Assembly: GCA_019925095.2 (NCBI GenBank)
Contig: CM034402.1
Location: 12,039,501 to 12,103,500 of the forward strand
Source: Dendrolimus kikuchii
Taxonomy: Eukaryota; Arthropoda; Insecta; Lepidoptera; Lasiocampidae
Length of the DNA stretch: 64,000 nt
Direction of reading: 5' to 3'
The translations under genes and the position numbers were made by a program. Below, piece after piece: positions 12,540 through 25,059 of the stretch (the first letter of the stretch is position 1; the number at the start of each line of letters is the position of its first letter). The notes beneath the pieces were generated by a model. The model saw nothing but the letters and a program-made list of their open reading frames with translations. It had not been told where the DNA came from and did not search any database.

Positions 12540-14240
12540 AAATGATTTGTATGATTAAAATTTGAAAATAAGATATATAAACGCGCGCTATTTTAGTGCG
12601 TTTTTTTTTTAGAATTTATTGCAAGGTCGGTCAAATACCAAGTGATATGGTATAATACAATTTTATTCTATCTGAAAGGCATCCTATAACAGTTTTATTT
12701 AAAATTGGCTTAGGTATTTCAATTTCCGGCTGAATATCATATTTTTGTAGCCTCCGGTTACTTTCCAAGTACAAGCATTTTAGTCCGAAATTATATGATA
12801 AACAATGTTTTTCATATTTTTTTTATTGCCTCAGGAAACAGTGCCCTAAATAATCCTTGAAACTACTGGGTGCTCGTCAGACTTTCGGAAACAACAAAAC
12901 TGAGTAAAAGCTTATAATTTCTACATGTATGTTTATGTCCATCTGACTGACAGCCTTATTGTACCTATACATAATTTTGTATATCACAACGATTTTACAT
13001 AGAGACTATTTGTATGTGAAAAATTAATAAATCAAGGGAGACGATTGAGAGTTTTTAAATTAAAGTCAATAGTGCAACTGTCCAATTTTAAAACCAAGCA
13101 ACTGACATTGTTTTATAAATTAATGTTTGAGCATTTATTGTTTTACATTGTATGCATTTACCGATACATTGTAATTGTCAAAATATGTCAAGACTTAATA
13201 AATAGTTTCGAAATGGCATGGTGTTCAAGTTCATACAATTTTTGAATCGAAGTTCTTTTACGCGGATTATAGTAGAGTCAATTGACAGAAATCGTCACTT
13301 AAAAAAAGTGTCATGCCCCTCCAAGTGAACTTTTTTAAACAATTTCGAGATATACAAACGATTAAGATCTAAAATAATATTAATTTGAATTTAGTATGCC
13401 TTGTAACCGCCCATCTTCGGCCGCATTCGGGCGGTGTCGCCGGACATGTGCACTTGCTGAAAATGATGTAACATTATGTTCCATAGTTATCAGTAAAACA
13501 CCCCTGTAGTTATTTCACTTAAAGCAATTAATTTCTAATAAAACTTAAATAAGAGAAACAACGAGTATTCTGCTCCCCCATGAGAATTAGCTGTTGAATC
13601 TATACGAACAATTTTTAGTAATTTGTAATTATGTTTATTTGATAAATATTAGAACGAATTACATAGCTTACAGTAGAGTTAACTAGCAGAAATTTTCACA
13701 TAATTAAAAAGCGTTATGGCCCCTCCAGGCGACCTTTAATGTTAAATTTCTTAGAATGCATTTGGTAGGTTTTGAAATGGCACAGTTGACTTGGTGCATT
13801 TCTGAAATTAAAGTTAAAAGTTCCGATGTTTTATGAGGTTACCATTTTTACCAAAATAACTCATCATCATAGCGTTTAATCCCGAATACCCTCGGTAAGT
13901 GCGTTTTAAAGTCCGAGATTCGCTGTTCTACGTTTCATTCTACTTTTTGCACAGTTTTCAGTATATCTCCTTATACAACCAAAATAGCTACAGAACTCTA
14001 AGCTGATAAAAGATAAAAAAACAGTTTATATTCCTTTTCCAGCATACAAAGTATCATTATATTTAATGAAATCACTCCCTTCACACAGCTGTGAAGAATG
14101 ATCAGACGAACGACCAAACCAAATTATTGTCACATTTCGGCAGATATCGGCATATATACATAGTACACGCACGTTGTACATCCCTAGACTAAGCAAGTTA
14201 CGCTTGTTTTATGGGTAATATTGGGTAATATAATATAATT
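12540..14240. other. No gene; imperfect direct repeat
   Basis: Two related segments (about 13270-13335 and 13670-13740) share 'agtagagt', a 'gacagaaat/tagcagaaat' block and 'atg.cccctcca'. Otherwise there is nothing I can support. Confidence 0.45.
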
Positions 14241-14241
14241 T

Positions 14242-14470
14242 GCCAGGTGGTAGAGCATTTGCCCGACTGGTTGGCTACCACCCCTGGTCGAAAGTATGTC
14301 GTCATAACAACCTTGAGTTGTGTTCCGGCATTAGTGACCAGGTTCCAGTCTCCCTTAAGAGAGCAGCACCGCATTTGTAGCACCTTTGGTGTTGCAAATG
14401 TCTATAGGCGATGGTAACCGCTTTCCATCAAGTGGGCCGTCTGCCTGTCTGCTGAACTCCTGCAATAAAA
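14242..14470 (+). repeat. Retroposon-like repeat (copy 3, 5'-truncated)
   Basis: It starts inside the repeat at 'gccaggtggtag' and continues to 'ctcctgcaataaaac'. Missing the 5' end while keeping the 3' end fits target-primed reverse transcription. Confidence 0.8.
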
Positions 14471-14544
14471 CAAATATACAACGGACCACTTTGGTGCCGA
14501 TCCCAGAAACCCAGTCTATAGTAAATAACGGAAAGCTTATTTAC

Positions 14545-14615
14545 GAAATTTGACAGCCAGGAATCGAACCCGGAGCCTCTGCATTCCAGTGAGCTCAGCC
14601 AACAAAGGCTTCTGA
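14545..14615 (-). repeat. tRNA-like SINE head or tRNA relic
   Basis: On the minus strand 'gttggctgagctcactgg' (A-box-like) is followed by 'cgggttcgattcctggc' (B box). I could not fold a complete cloverleaf, and no CCA-less acceptor stem is evident. A SINE head is more likely than a working tRNA gene. Confidence 0.4.
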
Positions 14616-15650
14616 GACTGTCTTTATTAATATTATAATATGTACTTATAGTAACAGTCAGTTTACTTCAGTTGACATTTATGTCAAATCCATTTTCCTC
14701 ACAGTACCAAGGGTAAGGTACATGTAGCACAAAAATCCTTTTACCTCATATTAGTATGCGTTACGCATCGAACTCTTCGTCAACACTGAATCAGGCTAAA
14801 GTTTGTAACCTAATATCCAAGAGCTACTTGGCCTCATGAAAAAAGTTTGAATGGTAGTTATTTTTAGATCTATGTGGTATTACGTAAATTAGGGTAAGGA
14901 AGATGTTATTCCTAGATATTTTATTACACTCGCAGACCTTTTCATGTAGACCCATTTTTTAACCGACTGCAAAAAGGAGTAGGTTCTTAAATTTGACTGT
15001 AATACATACAGTAGTATTTAAAAACCTATCAACCCTTTTTTGTATGATTGTTATGTGAGTTCTACGTCAATTGTGGACTCAATTTCATTTTTTATTTTAT
15101 TCGGAATAGTACGGTGTGGTGGTCTCATTGTCACCAAGTCAGGATCTGATGAGTGGGTACCCACCTACTCCCAGAGAAATTGAGAGCAACCCTCGAATAT
15201 TATACAACGTCAAAAAGATTTTTTTCTACAGCTATTCAAGTATATGCATAACTAAAAAGGAGAAAATAAAAAAGAAATAACAAAAAACAATACCAAATTC
15301 AAAAGTAACTAAAAAGCAAAAAAATAATATTTTCTACAATATCTTGAACTCGGTGCCCAATAAATACAAAAAAATAACAAATTTGCAAAATATAGCAATG
15401 TTTTGTTTTTTCTTGAGTTTTTTTATATGTATAGTATAGTTTTATAGCTAAATCCTATACTAAGTAGGTAACATATTATGTATCAGCATATTTATCTCAC
15501 GGTTAGAGCTCGAACTTCCTCATTTTTTCATTCATATAACACAAAATATAGTTTTTGAGAAGAAGGGTACAAAGCACAGATGGACAATACAAAATTAAAC
15601 AATTAATCTTTTCACATTTGACTACATACAAGACATGAAAAATTGAAAAT
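14616..15650. other. No gene; MITE-like end
   Basis: 'aaccgactgcaaaaaggag' near 14960 resembles the 'aaccgacttcaaaa' ends seen (inverted) at 38145-38172 and 58735-58760, so a degenerate MITE-like copy is possible here. Nothing codes. Confidence 0.4.
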
Positions 15651-15879
15651 AATTTTGTGACTCTGCCCGTAATACAAGGTGAAATATTAAGTAACGCAAA
15701 ATATTCTGAAAACCTATTTTATCGTTGCAAAATTCACAAGTCTATAATTATGAATTATTCCAAGCAAAAGTATTTGAAAAATATATATTCAAAGTATTAT
15801 ATAATTAATTTGAAAGCTAAAATATATTATGCAAAGAACAGAAAGGATTTAGAGAGAAAAAACCATAAATACGGCAATA

Positions 15880-17372
15880 TATGATTTTCTGCAAAGAGTA
15901 ATACATAAAGTAGATAAAAACTTACCAGTATGCTCCATTTTTTGTGACATGATTCAAGCATTCGACTATGTCTATCAAAAAACTCTACTAATTAAACTTA
16001 AAGCATATGGGACACGAGAAACAGCCTTCCAATGAATTAAATCATACCTAGAAAACAGAACACAATACACAATGTTGACAAAAATCAACAATGAGGCTAG
16101 AATTGAAGAAACACACATCACACAAGTACGGTGTAAAATATGGTGTCCCTTAGAGCAGTGTACTGAGCCCCCAGATTCTTTTTATTTACATTAACGATCT
16201 GCCGCGATGCACTAACCAACCTTATCATTATTTGCAGATGATAGCGCTGTCACAACAACATGCGATAAAACTGAAATACAAACATACAAATCTGACATAA
16301 ATTTGACATTATACTCTATAGTTTCGTGGTTAAATAATAATAATCTAAAAGTCAATATTAATAAAACTAAATTAATTAATTTTGAGACAATGCGAAAATG
16401 CTGCCATAGATAATTCTAACATTAAATATAATGACACTACAATTGAAGAAGTAGAATATATTAAATTTTTGGAATTGATTATAGATAAAACATTTAATTG
16501 GAAAGAACACATAGAAATCATAAACTAAATTATGCTTTATATAAATTCCACCCCGTAATAAATATCAATGCTCTTAGGACTACTTATCACGGTCTTATTG
16601 TATCAAACATAAGATACGGAATAATATTCTGGGGCAAATCTACAGATGTCGATGAAATATTTAAACATCAGAAACGATGTATAAGAGCCATGTTTAATCC
16701 TAAACAAATAGAATCATGCAAACCTTTTTTAGAAATATAAGATTTTAACTATGGTTTCATTGTATATTCTTGAAACTGCAATATTCGTTAAGAATAATCC
16801 TGATTTATTTCATCAGATTTCCTATGTCGTTGACCGTAGTTTGTACTACCGCTACAAAAACAGCCACGATGAACATAAATTTTACTTCATGGCGCCAGTA
16901 ATATTCAACAAACTTCCAAAAATGCTAAGAGCACAGGTAAACAGGACATAATTATAATATGATTGTAAATTCTATTACTGTTTTTTAAAATGTTTATTAC
17001 TGTATGATATTGACATTTCGATAATATTCTAGTAATATATTTAGGGCGGCTTGCATAACGATCGTCTTTAAATAAAATTAGTTAATCATATTAATCTGCC
17101 TAAATACGTTTTACACAAAACGTATTGACAGTTCTTTAAACATATTTATCGGCAAGTTTTGCGTTGTGCAAGACGCTAATTGTATTTATGACTGTTTAAT
17201 ACATTTTGTGTTTCTTAAATAAATTTAAGCAATCTTATGTAAGCGGCCCTTAATTTGAAATTATAAAATTTTAATATTGCACGCCTAATGAGCCAAAATG
17301 TATTGATACTACAATAACATAAGACCTTACACCGTACATACATTTTTGGCAATAAATTATTCTATTCTATTC
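15880..17372 (+). pseudogene. Non-LTR retrotransposon RT remnant (Jockey-like)
   Basis: Broken frames give reverse-transcriptase motifs in order: FCDMIQAFDYVYQKTLLIKL (15940-16000), FADDSAV (16231-16251, the catalytic YADD box), a WLNNNNLKVNINKTK segment (16330-16370), then LNYALYKFHPVININALR and SNIRYGIIFWG (16510-16640) and a final MAPVIFNKLPKMLR. Several stops and frameshifts separate them. A 3' UTR runs to about 17350 and ends in a short ATTCT repeat tail. The 5' half (ORF1, endonuclease) is absent. The clade is inferred from the residue pattern only. Confidence 0.75.
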
Positions 17373-17707
17373 CAATTTTCAATTATGTTACAGAGTTACT
17401 AAGTTAAACCAGTCACAAGGTCGATACTCTCGAAACATCTGTTTAAATTGATACCTTTATGGGTTGTTTCAAGTAAAGCAAATTTCCAAGGATGTATTTA
17501 CAAAGATAACTAAAGTTTCTATAAACTTCTGTACACTAATAGTACCACTTTATTGTAGGAAAGCAATACCTCATATATTTTTAAATTGGTGCGACACGAA
17601 GTAATGATACTTCCTTACTTCAAAGGAAGATCTGTTATTGCTTGTACATGTATTACCAATCGATAATAAATATTTTAATATATATGGTATGTGATATAAG
17701 GATATAA

Positions 17708-18534
17708 TACATACATACATACATACATACATAACTTCACGCCAGTTCCCTCGCGGGGTAGGCACGAACAACAGAGTGCCATTTAGGCTTATTCTTACAC
17801 ACCTCACTTGCCTCTTTGACATTCATAACTCTTGTCATGCAAGCTCGTCTGTTCTTAAGGCTCCTGACATCACCTTCTGCTAGTACACGATCAATTTGAT
17901 CATGGAAGGTGTGTCGTGGCCTTCCACGACTTCTGCATCCATCCACTTTTGCATTGTATATCTGTTTAGTCATTCTTTCATCATGCATTCTTTCCACATG
18001 CCCGAACCACCGGAGCATTCCTTTCCTTACCTTCACCCCGACACTCTCTTTCAGACCAACTCTCTTTCTTACTTCGGTATTACGAACGCGGTCCGCGAGC
18101 GTCACTCCGCAGATTTTGCGCAGTGCTCGCATCTCGACCGCGTTTACTCTACTTTCATGCTCTTTCTTCCATACCCAACTCTCGCTTCCATACGTGAGCG
18201 TAGGTACCAGCACCGCGTTGTGTACGGCGAGCTGGGCCTTCTGGCTGAGGTTCTTAGCGCCTAGAAGTTTACCTAACGCTCCATTTAAACTATTCCCCAA
18301 ATTCACTCTTCTTTCTATATCAGCGGTGTACCTTCCATCCCTGCTAAAAGCACATCCAAGATATACAAACTCATTCACTTGCTCCAGCATAACATCATCG
18401 ACCATTATCCTTGCATTCGTTCTGGTTTCTTCTCTTTCAAACACCATAACCTTTGTTTTCTTCGCATTCAAATGTAAGCCTCTCGCCTGACAGTCATCTT
18501 TCATCATTGTGACTAGTGATACGTGTATCAACAA
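17708..18534 (-). pseudogene. RTE-like LINE, C-terminal RT fragment
   Basis: An open frame of 265 codons ends at 17737 in YPARELA. It carries EFVYLGCAFSRDGRYTADIE, SESWVWKKEHESRVNAVEMR and LRWFGHVERM motifs, typical of the RTE-type C-terminal domain. The catalytic palm lies upstream and is missing, so this is a 5'-truncated copy. A (TATG)n tail follows the stop at 17708-17735. Shorter copies with the same 3' end lie at 22803, 35657, 46491 and 47270. It is open here only because the insertion looks recent; no promoter is present. Confidence 0.8.
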
Positions 18535-18573
18535 GGATATAATGTATAGTAATAATGTGTAAGAGGAACATAT

Positions 18574-19089
18574 TGTTACAACTCAGGTCCCGACAAAAAC
18601 AAAATCCACCTGCATATCTGAAACAAAACACATTTTATTACCTGTCGGCATTTAAACTAGTTGTGTTGTAGTTGTAATTCTTTTATGATTGTCTTCTTTT
18701 GTTTACCTATTGATTGGTTTACGTTTCTAGAAAACAGCCCATTATTTCATTGTACTTTTTTATGGCCTTTGCGGCCGTGTCATTAGCCACGTGTTTCGGT
18801 TTACGTCGACTACGATACGAGCACATTGCATTTGTGCAGTATAAAGCGATGGCCTGAGTGAGGGAGGGGGCAGTCAAGCGAGAACCACGATCAAGGCGCG
18901 ACGTGTGTACAATCGGAGATCTAATAGTGACGGACTTTGCGCGTTTTATTAAATTACGACCTTCTGAATTACGTTTGGATTTGTTGTGTACGGTTATATT
19001 TGTACCTGTGTTATACGTGTTTGTATAGTTCTAATAAACTCTATAATAATTCCAACGGCATTTTAATTCGAGTCTCGCAACTCGTAATA
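18574..19089 (+). mobile_element. Solo LTR, copy 2
   Basis: The copy is 516 bp, begins TGTTACAACT and ends CTCGTAATA. ATAT flanks it on both sides (18570-18573 and 19090-19093). It has a TATA-like GTATAAAGC near 18840 and AATAAA near 19033, as expected of U3 and R. It shares most of its length with the inverted copy at 56491-56939. No internal domain is attached. Confidence 0.75.
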
Positions 19090-19439
19090 ATATTATTGAG
19101 AAAATGATACTTTGATGTTTAAAAATGATTCTTGTACAAGTATATCTATGTTCAAATGAAACTACTAAGCTACTATTTTCCACCTCACAATTCAAAAATC
19201 AGAGGGAAACAAAGATACTTTTAAAAACTTTGAAAACAAATATTTCCGCAACTAGTAAGTTAACTAGATAGAACAAGAAATATCGTTATTATTTTTTCAA
19301 AATCTGGTTAAAGCGATACTCCACAATATATTCTGTAAAAAATCTCTCTTAATGATATGTATGTGTATGTGTAACATTACCTATATTTCGGAACTCACTT
19401 AGAAAGTACTATCTATCTCTAAATAAATATGTCTAATAT

Positions 19440-19800
19440 ATTAAACATTTACTTATTTATCTATTGTAATATATAAAATGCTTGTCACATTTAATGTTAA
19501 TAAATATATTTATTTAGATTATTTTGTAAATACGTATATAAATCACTATTTTATTTTTATATATGTATTAAATTTATAAATTAGTTGTAAGTATGTATAT
19601 TTAAATTGTACAGTCCTATCTTTTTTCTGCTTCACCTACATCGCCAGATTAGTTAAGAATTTATTTTAAGCTAGGTTGCCTGGAAGAGATCGTTTTTAGC
19701 GATAAGGCCGCCTGTTGTTTTGCCAAGAAGTATTGTAATTATACATTTTGTTTTTGTATTTGTTTATTTTGGTGAGCAATAAAGTGTTATCTATCTATCT
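19440..19800 (+). repeat. LINE 3' UTR and (ATCT)n tail
   Basis: 'agatcgtttttagcgataag' and 'gccgcctgttgtt' are followed by 'gagcaataaagtg' and TCTATCTATC. The same 3' end appears inverted at 20648-20825. The fragment is noncoding. Confidence 0.65.
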
Positions 19801-20589
19801 GTATATGTGGACCAAAACAAATATTTCTGGGACAATTAGCTTAACATCTAGCCGTGACAAATAGACAGACCAACAGACATGACGATTGTATAAATATTCC
19901 GATTTTCCAAAATGGTCACCGAGCTCCTGAAAGTGGAAAAGGAAATACAAAATGTTCGGACGAAGTATACTGTATAAGTATACTGATACTTAGCAAAAAC
20001 TTTTTTTAATACCAGCTGTATCTTTTCAATCATATTTGAATAATTGCAAATACGTCTAAGAATGAAAATTATATTTTATCACTCTTCACATTTCATGTTC
20101 ATGCCTTATTCTTTATCTGTATCTGATATGACTTTGTTTGGGACAACTAAAGCGTAAACAACACAAATAAAGTTGACTGTGGCCTCTATATATTGGAAAA
20201 ACAGATCTCGGATCAGGATCTAGGTCAAAGAAAATGCCGCCTAAATAATGTAGTCAGGTTATTGTATAGACTAGATAGGAAAAGTTAAGGTCTATTTGTC
20301 TAGACTATTTAGGCAAAAATATATATTCCAGTTTTCTTTAATAACTTCTACCGCTGCCTATCAATATTAACAATACTTTACGAAATGTGTCATTTTATAA
20401 TACTTTTATAAGACTTTGGTTACAAAGATAAAAAAGATTATAGGCCTGTTTTTGAGCCTCTCGCACCCTAATTTAGTTAGGAATGTGTGATCGCACTTTG
20501 AACAGATCAAAACGCCATTGCAATAATTGTAGATATTTTTTCTTGTGGACAAGTTTGGCACGAAGCTCCCTTATTTTAATTTTCTTCAA

Positions 20590-20830
20590 AAAATTTAGCT
20601 AGAGAGAGAGAGAAAGCGAGAGGGAGGAGGGAGAGGGGGGGGGGAGAGAGAAATAACACTTTATTGCACACCAAAATAGACAATTATATAAATAGACCTT
20701 ATTTACAATATTTTTAAGCAATACAATAGGCGGCCTTATCGCTCAAAGCGATCTCCTTCAGGCAACCTATATCAAAGAAATTTGAATCAGGCGATGTAGG
20801 TGGCGCAGGGAAAAGGCAATAGATACATAA
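20590..20830 (-). repeat. GA-rich tract and inverted LINE 3' end
   Basis: A purine (GA/GGGG) tract lies at 20600-20652. It is followed by 'aacactttattgcacacc', 'ggcggccttatcgctc' and 'aaagcgatctccttcagg', the reverse complement of the LINE tail at 19680-19790. The two form an inverted pair about 0.9 kb apart. Confidence 0.65.
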
Positions 20831-20929
20831 ACACTTAAACTTATTTAAGAATTAAATATACTAATACATACATATATACATAGTCATATATATTCACATA
20901 TACAATAATATATTTTAAAATATATAAGT

Positions 20930-21480
20930 TACTCGCGGCCCCGGCAGACGTTGTCTTGCTCTGAAAAAATAAAAATCTAGGACCCAACCCCAGCGCCACT
21001 TACCGGTTCCAATTGTGGATTTAAACCATCCGGGGACCCACTCAAACACACAAAAACAAAATCACCAAAATCGCTCCAGGTGATTAGGAGGATTCTATAA
21101 CCCGATCACAGCGCCACCTACCGGTTTCAACGGGATAAAAAGTATACTATTACCGTCTCCTGGTTCTAAGCTACCTCCCCACCAATTTTCAACTAAACCG
21201 GTACAGCCGTTCTTGAGTTATAAACAGTGTAACTAACACGACTAGATTATAATTAATGTTGGTAAGGATTTGGCCTCTCTGACGGTAAGAGGCAGCAGCA
21301 TATTCCAAAGTCTGACAGCCTGCACTGTAAAATAATTATCATAATAGGATGCAATGTGTGCAGGTATCATAAGTTTTCGATACGTATGAGAGCGCAAATT
21401 GTGGTCAGTGGATAATGGATGTAGTTAGTATTCATTGAGCAAATTTTGTGTTATGGGATATCTTTAATTAGCATTTCGTA
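20930..21480. repeat. Interspersed repeats (H4 plus LINE relic)
   Basis: 20935-21230 shares 'ccggcagacgttgtcttgct'-type and 'gcgccac.tac.ggttt' blocks with 59375-59510. 21265-21310 on the minus strand gives LWNMLLPLTVREA, resembling the C-terminal end of a LINE reverse transcriptase. Confidence 0.45.
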
Positions 21481-21536
21481 GCCAAATAATAAAAACCATG
21501 GGTGTTCGTTGCCTCTTTGGACCCGTTCAATAATTT

Positions 21537-21958
21537 TCTATAATTTTAAGATACTAACTACTACTACTACTGGGCCAATATCGATGTGGATTTCACTGAT
21601 CGACAGTAAATTTTTCAACATAAAATCTGCGCTACTGTTTATCTTGGGACTCCAGAGAGATTTTTTTTGGGTATTATTTAAATCGACCAAATAAAAAAAA
21701 ATGTAATTCCAATGCGATTTTTTCATTGATTGATTGCAAATTGTATGTAACAAAATGTGTGACTTTCTAATTCCGGGAATTCCGCAGAAATTTTCCATTG
21801 TTCGAAGTTGTTCGGGTGCATAAAAATTAGCTTATTCCGACACACTTTTCACTAAAACGACAGCTAACATTCTATTTTCAATGCTACGGTACTTTGTGCT
21901 ACGGGAATCCCGCGGGAATTTCAAATCAAGCGAGGACGAATTCGCGGACATATTCTAG
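21537..21958 (+). mobile_element. Helitron-like element H2, plus orientation
   Basis: It shows 'actgggccaatatcgatgtg', 'tgatcgacagtaaattttt' and 'gggaatcccgcgggaattt'. It ends 'gcgaggacgaattcgcggac', then CTAG (21955-21958) followed by T. The terminal hairpin plus CTAG-T matches the Helitron end rule. Confidence 0.55.
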
Positions 21959-22800
21959 TGTATTATAAAATTATATAAATTACACATGGAGATGAATCGT
22001 GTTTTTTTTGTACTCGTATAAATTTGGTTACGTAAATCATTGTAATGAATTCACCCTTTCCTTTCCGAAGCGCTGATTTGTAATATCAATGTCTATTTCT
22101 GTGCAGCCATCCCAAAAATTGAATTCTGTTTCACTCCCTTACTTTTCATCTTTGTTTTTTTTTCGTCAATCATTCATACTTAAAGTTATGAATGTAAATG
22201 TAACTCTGACTGTTACGCTTTCATGGAAGAATTACAAGAGCGTTTTTGTTAATATGTGTTAAAGTATAGTGTACCAAGAATGAATAGAAGACAGTTTTTA
22301 TCTCCAAAAATAGGATAGTTAATTTATTGGGATAGTGGGAACTCCAACTGTTTTATTTAACAGGGGAATAATAACAAAACCCTGTATATTTTTTTATGTA
22401 TATGTACATCTTGCAATAAAATAAAAACATTAAATTGCTTCGGTTTTAAACCACAAGATTCGTCGAAGAACTGTTGCTCAACTAACTCTTGCCAAAATAA
22501 TTGATATACAAGTAAAGTTATGAAAAAGTGTTAAAATGAGAATAAAATACTTTTTTGATATTATAAATATAGTACATTTATAAAAGTTTAACATTTACTT
22601 CATCGAAATCAGTTGCTATTTGATGTGTACTAAATAAATAGAAAATGAAACAATACTTTCATTTTTGGGTCACAAGACAAACAATCCATCTTTTTTATAA
22701 TACAATCAATAAGTCAGCATGACTTAGATCACACACCGACTGACACTGACACATGACTTAGACACAAGTAATAAGTCAGTATGACACGAGACCGCATTTT
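21959..22800. other. No gene recognised
   Basis: AT-rich sequence with no recognised element. Confidence 0.5.
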
Positions 22801-22801
22801 T

Positions 22802-22998
22802 TTACATACATACATACATAACTTCACGCCGGTTCCCTTGCGGGGTAGGCACGAACAACAGAGCGCCATTTAGGCTTATTCTTACACACCTCATTTGCTT
22901 CTTTGACATTCATAACTCTTGTCATGCACGCTCGTCTGTACTTAAGGCTCCTGACATCACCTTCTGCTAGTACACGATCAATTTGATCATGTATTGTC
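22802..22998 (-). repeat. RTE-like LINE 3' fragment
   Basis: The minus frame reads HDQIDRVLAEGDVRSLKYRR and ends in YPAREPA, followed by a (TATG)n tail at 22803-22822. It is the same 3' end as 17708-17890, truncated at about 190 bp. Confidence 0.85.
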
Positions 22999-23435
22999 CG
23001 CATTTTTTTGCTATTTGATAAATGTTTACACAGTGTGTAGTTTTCGAAACATTTCAATTGCCCAACTTAAACCTGTGCCCAACAAGCCCCGCTCTACCCT
23101 ACATACGTAAATAGTATTTGAGAGAAATAACTGTGACATTAGGGTTTTATACAAGTTAACTAGTTCGAAAATTGCGATGAAACCCTGAAATGAAATTCCT
23201 CGACTTTTCAAAAAGGAACAATAAGTTTCATTTCTGTAACGAGACTTGTTTAAATTCTCAATGTGAACGAAACAAAGAGAAATTTGCATTGATGACTGTC
23301 AAGGTTGGAAAATTCGGCTTCTCAGAAGTAACAACAGATTTGGAGATAATTTAATTTAGTTTTTTACGCTTGGCCTTCTATTAACTAATATTTATTTCCT
23401 ACAATAGGTTTACGGTAACGATGGAAAACACGATG

Positions 23436-23720
23436 CAGTTTTTTTTAGACTTCTTATCTGTTAGTCGATTTGTCCGTTTGTTCGGGATTCACGCAAAGAC
23501 TACTGGGCCGATTTCGATGAGGTTTTCGCTGATCGACATCTAATTGTTAGACTCACGAGTTAACTTTGCGCTACTTTTACCCGGGAATCCCTCGGGAATT
23601 TTCCCGGCCAGATTAAAAAAAAACAAATTCCAATGTGTTTTTTTTACTGATCGATAGCAAATTTAATGTAATAAAATATGTGATATTTTTATCCCGGGAA
23701 TCCCGCGGGAAAGAACACTT
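23436..23720 (+). repeat. Helitron-like H2 fragment
   Basis: 'actgggccgatttcgatgag', 'ttcgctgatcgaca', 'cccgggaatccctcgggaat' and 'atcccgggaatcccgcggga' match the 21537 and 38180 copies. The CTAG end is not present. Confidence 0.6.
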
Positions 23721-23937
23721 TTGCTAAAACAATTAAAAGCGACAACTTCATAACTCTTAAGATATTAACTCATTCTAATGTAATAATTAATTTTAACACT
23801 TAAATTCCTCTAACAAGTAGTAACTTTATAAAGAACAAGGTCAATTGTTTGAATGTTGATATATTTTATGAACAAAGTTTTGCAGATTCAAAGCTTTTGA
23901 TATTTAGTATGTCTATACTTGCGATATATCTATATAA

Positions 23938-24245
23938 TAATATCAGCCTATAAACGTCTCACAGCTGGGTTCGGGCTTCCCATTCCATAGGATAACGGAC
24001 AGTACTACACTCGTACTAACTCGTATACCCGTTACGCTTGTCCAAAGCGAACTGGTTTGTTAGACACATCGGTTATTTCGAGGCTTAATCATGATGTTTT
24101 CCTTTGCCGTCAGCATGTGCTAATAATAACAATATGCACATTAGATCAAAAAACTGCCCAAACGGTGCGCCCTTTCGAGCCAGGATTCGAACCCGCGCCC
24201 TTTGAGTTCGGGACGTATGTGCTACCCACTAAGCTACCATGAGTT
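23938..24245 (-). mobile_element. tRNA-derived SINE
   Basis: On the minus strand the head reads ATGGTAGCTTAGTGGGTAGC (A box), followed by GGGTTCGAATCC (B box). The 'ccataggataacggacagta' tail region lies to the left. This copy has the most tRNA-like promoter of the set. Confidence 0.75.
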
Positions 24246-24756
24246 CCTTATGACTTTTTCATTTATCTAATAATAATAATTTAAATAAATAATAATAATT
24301 TAATCTGTTAATAAAATTAAAGTATCTGTTTGTAATATCAAAATAAAAATTTGAAGAAAATCTTCTGGACCAGGAGATTCCGATGCAATTTTTAAAATTT
24401 CTGTCTGTATGACTGTGTGTGTGTCTGTCAGTCTGTCTGTCTGTCTATATGTTTCGGCTAATCTCTGAAACGGCTGGACGGGACTTTCTCTAGCAGATAG
24501 GTCATGTTATAAGGAATGAAGGCTACTTTTTTTGAGTTCCGCTATTTTATGTGTAACCTATAATGCCTCAAGTTAGCGATATAAAAAATTCTATTTCCCC
24601 ATTCCTAACTGGAGTATGCCGTTTGGTGAGTAATCGAAAATACGCGTGTCAACGTTATAGCTACGTTTTTACTTCATTCACAAACTGAGAAATAAATGCA
24701 AAAGAAGTCGCGAGTATCAGATACTATAATATAATATAATAAAGTTATTTATTATA
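24246..24756. repeat. Repeat-like sequence, no gene
   Basis: Contains (TGTC)n near 24420-24440, then 'tctctgaaacggctggac', a phrase typical of anonymous dispersed insect repeats. No coding capacity. Confidence 0.4.
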
Positions 24757-24960
24757 CTAGCTAACCTATGCCCACTTCGCTGGGCATCAAAAAATAATAA
24801 AAAATACTTATTATTAATCACAATCAAATATACCCAATTTCAATCAGGGATATCTTTCCACTGGTGAAAGAATTTTAAAAATCGGTTTAGTAGATCCAGA
24901 GATTACCCCCTACAGCGTCACAAACTCACAAATTTTACCTCTTTATTTTTTGTTGAGTTT
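24757..24960 (-). repeat. Helitron-like short repeat (H3)
   Basis: CTAG at 24757-24760 starts the H3 blocks 'tatctttccactggtgaaag', 'agattaccccctaca' and 'acaaattttacctcttt'. Confidence 0.5.
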
Positions 24961-25059
24961 AATTACCTACTAAGCGAATTCAAAATATTTCCCCTCCCGT
25001 ACTGCCCGTACCCCAGTAATTAGGGTGCGCGGCGACCACACAACTTTTTTCTAATACTT

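Noticed and set aside
15657..15884. 75-codon frame before the Jockey-like RT
   Set aside because: Lys/Tyr/Ile-rich AT-driven frame without a motif; not joined in frame to the RT.
17896..18490. Two plus-strand frames of 122 and 193 codons
   Set aside because: Antisense shadows of the RTE reverse-transcriptase frame.
24150..24245. Possible tRNA gene (A and B boxes)
   Set aside because: The sequence continues as a repeated SINE body and no acceptor stem forms, so it is a SINE head.
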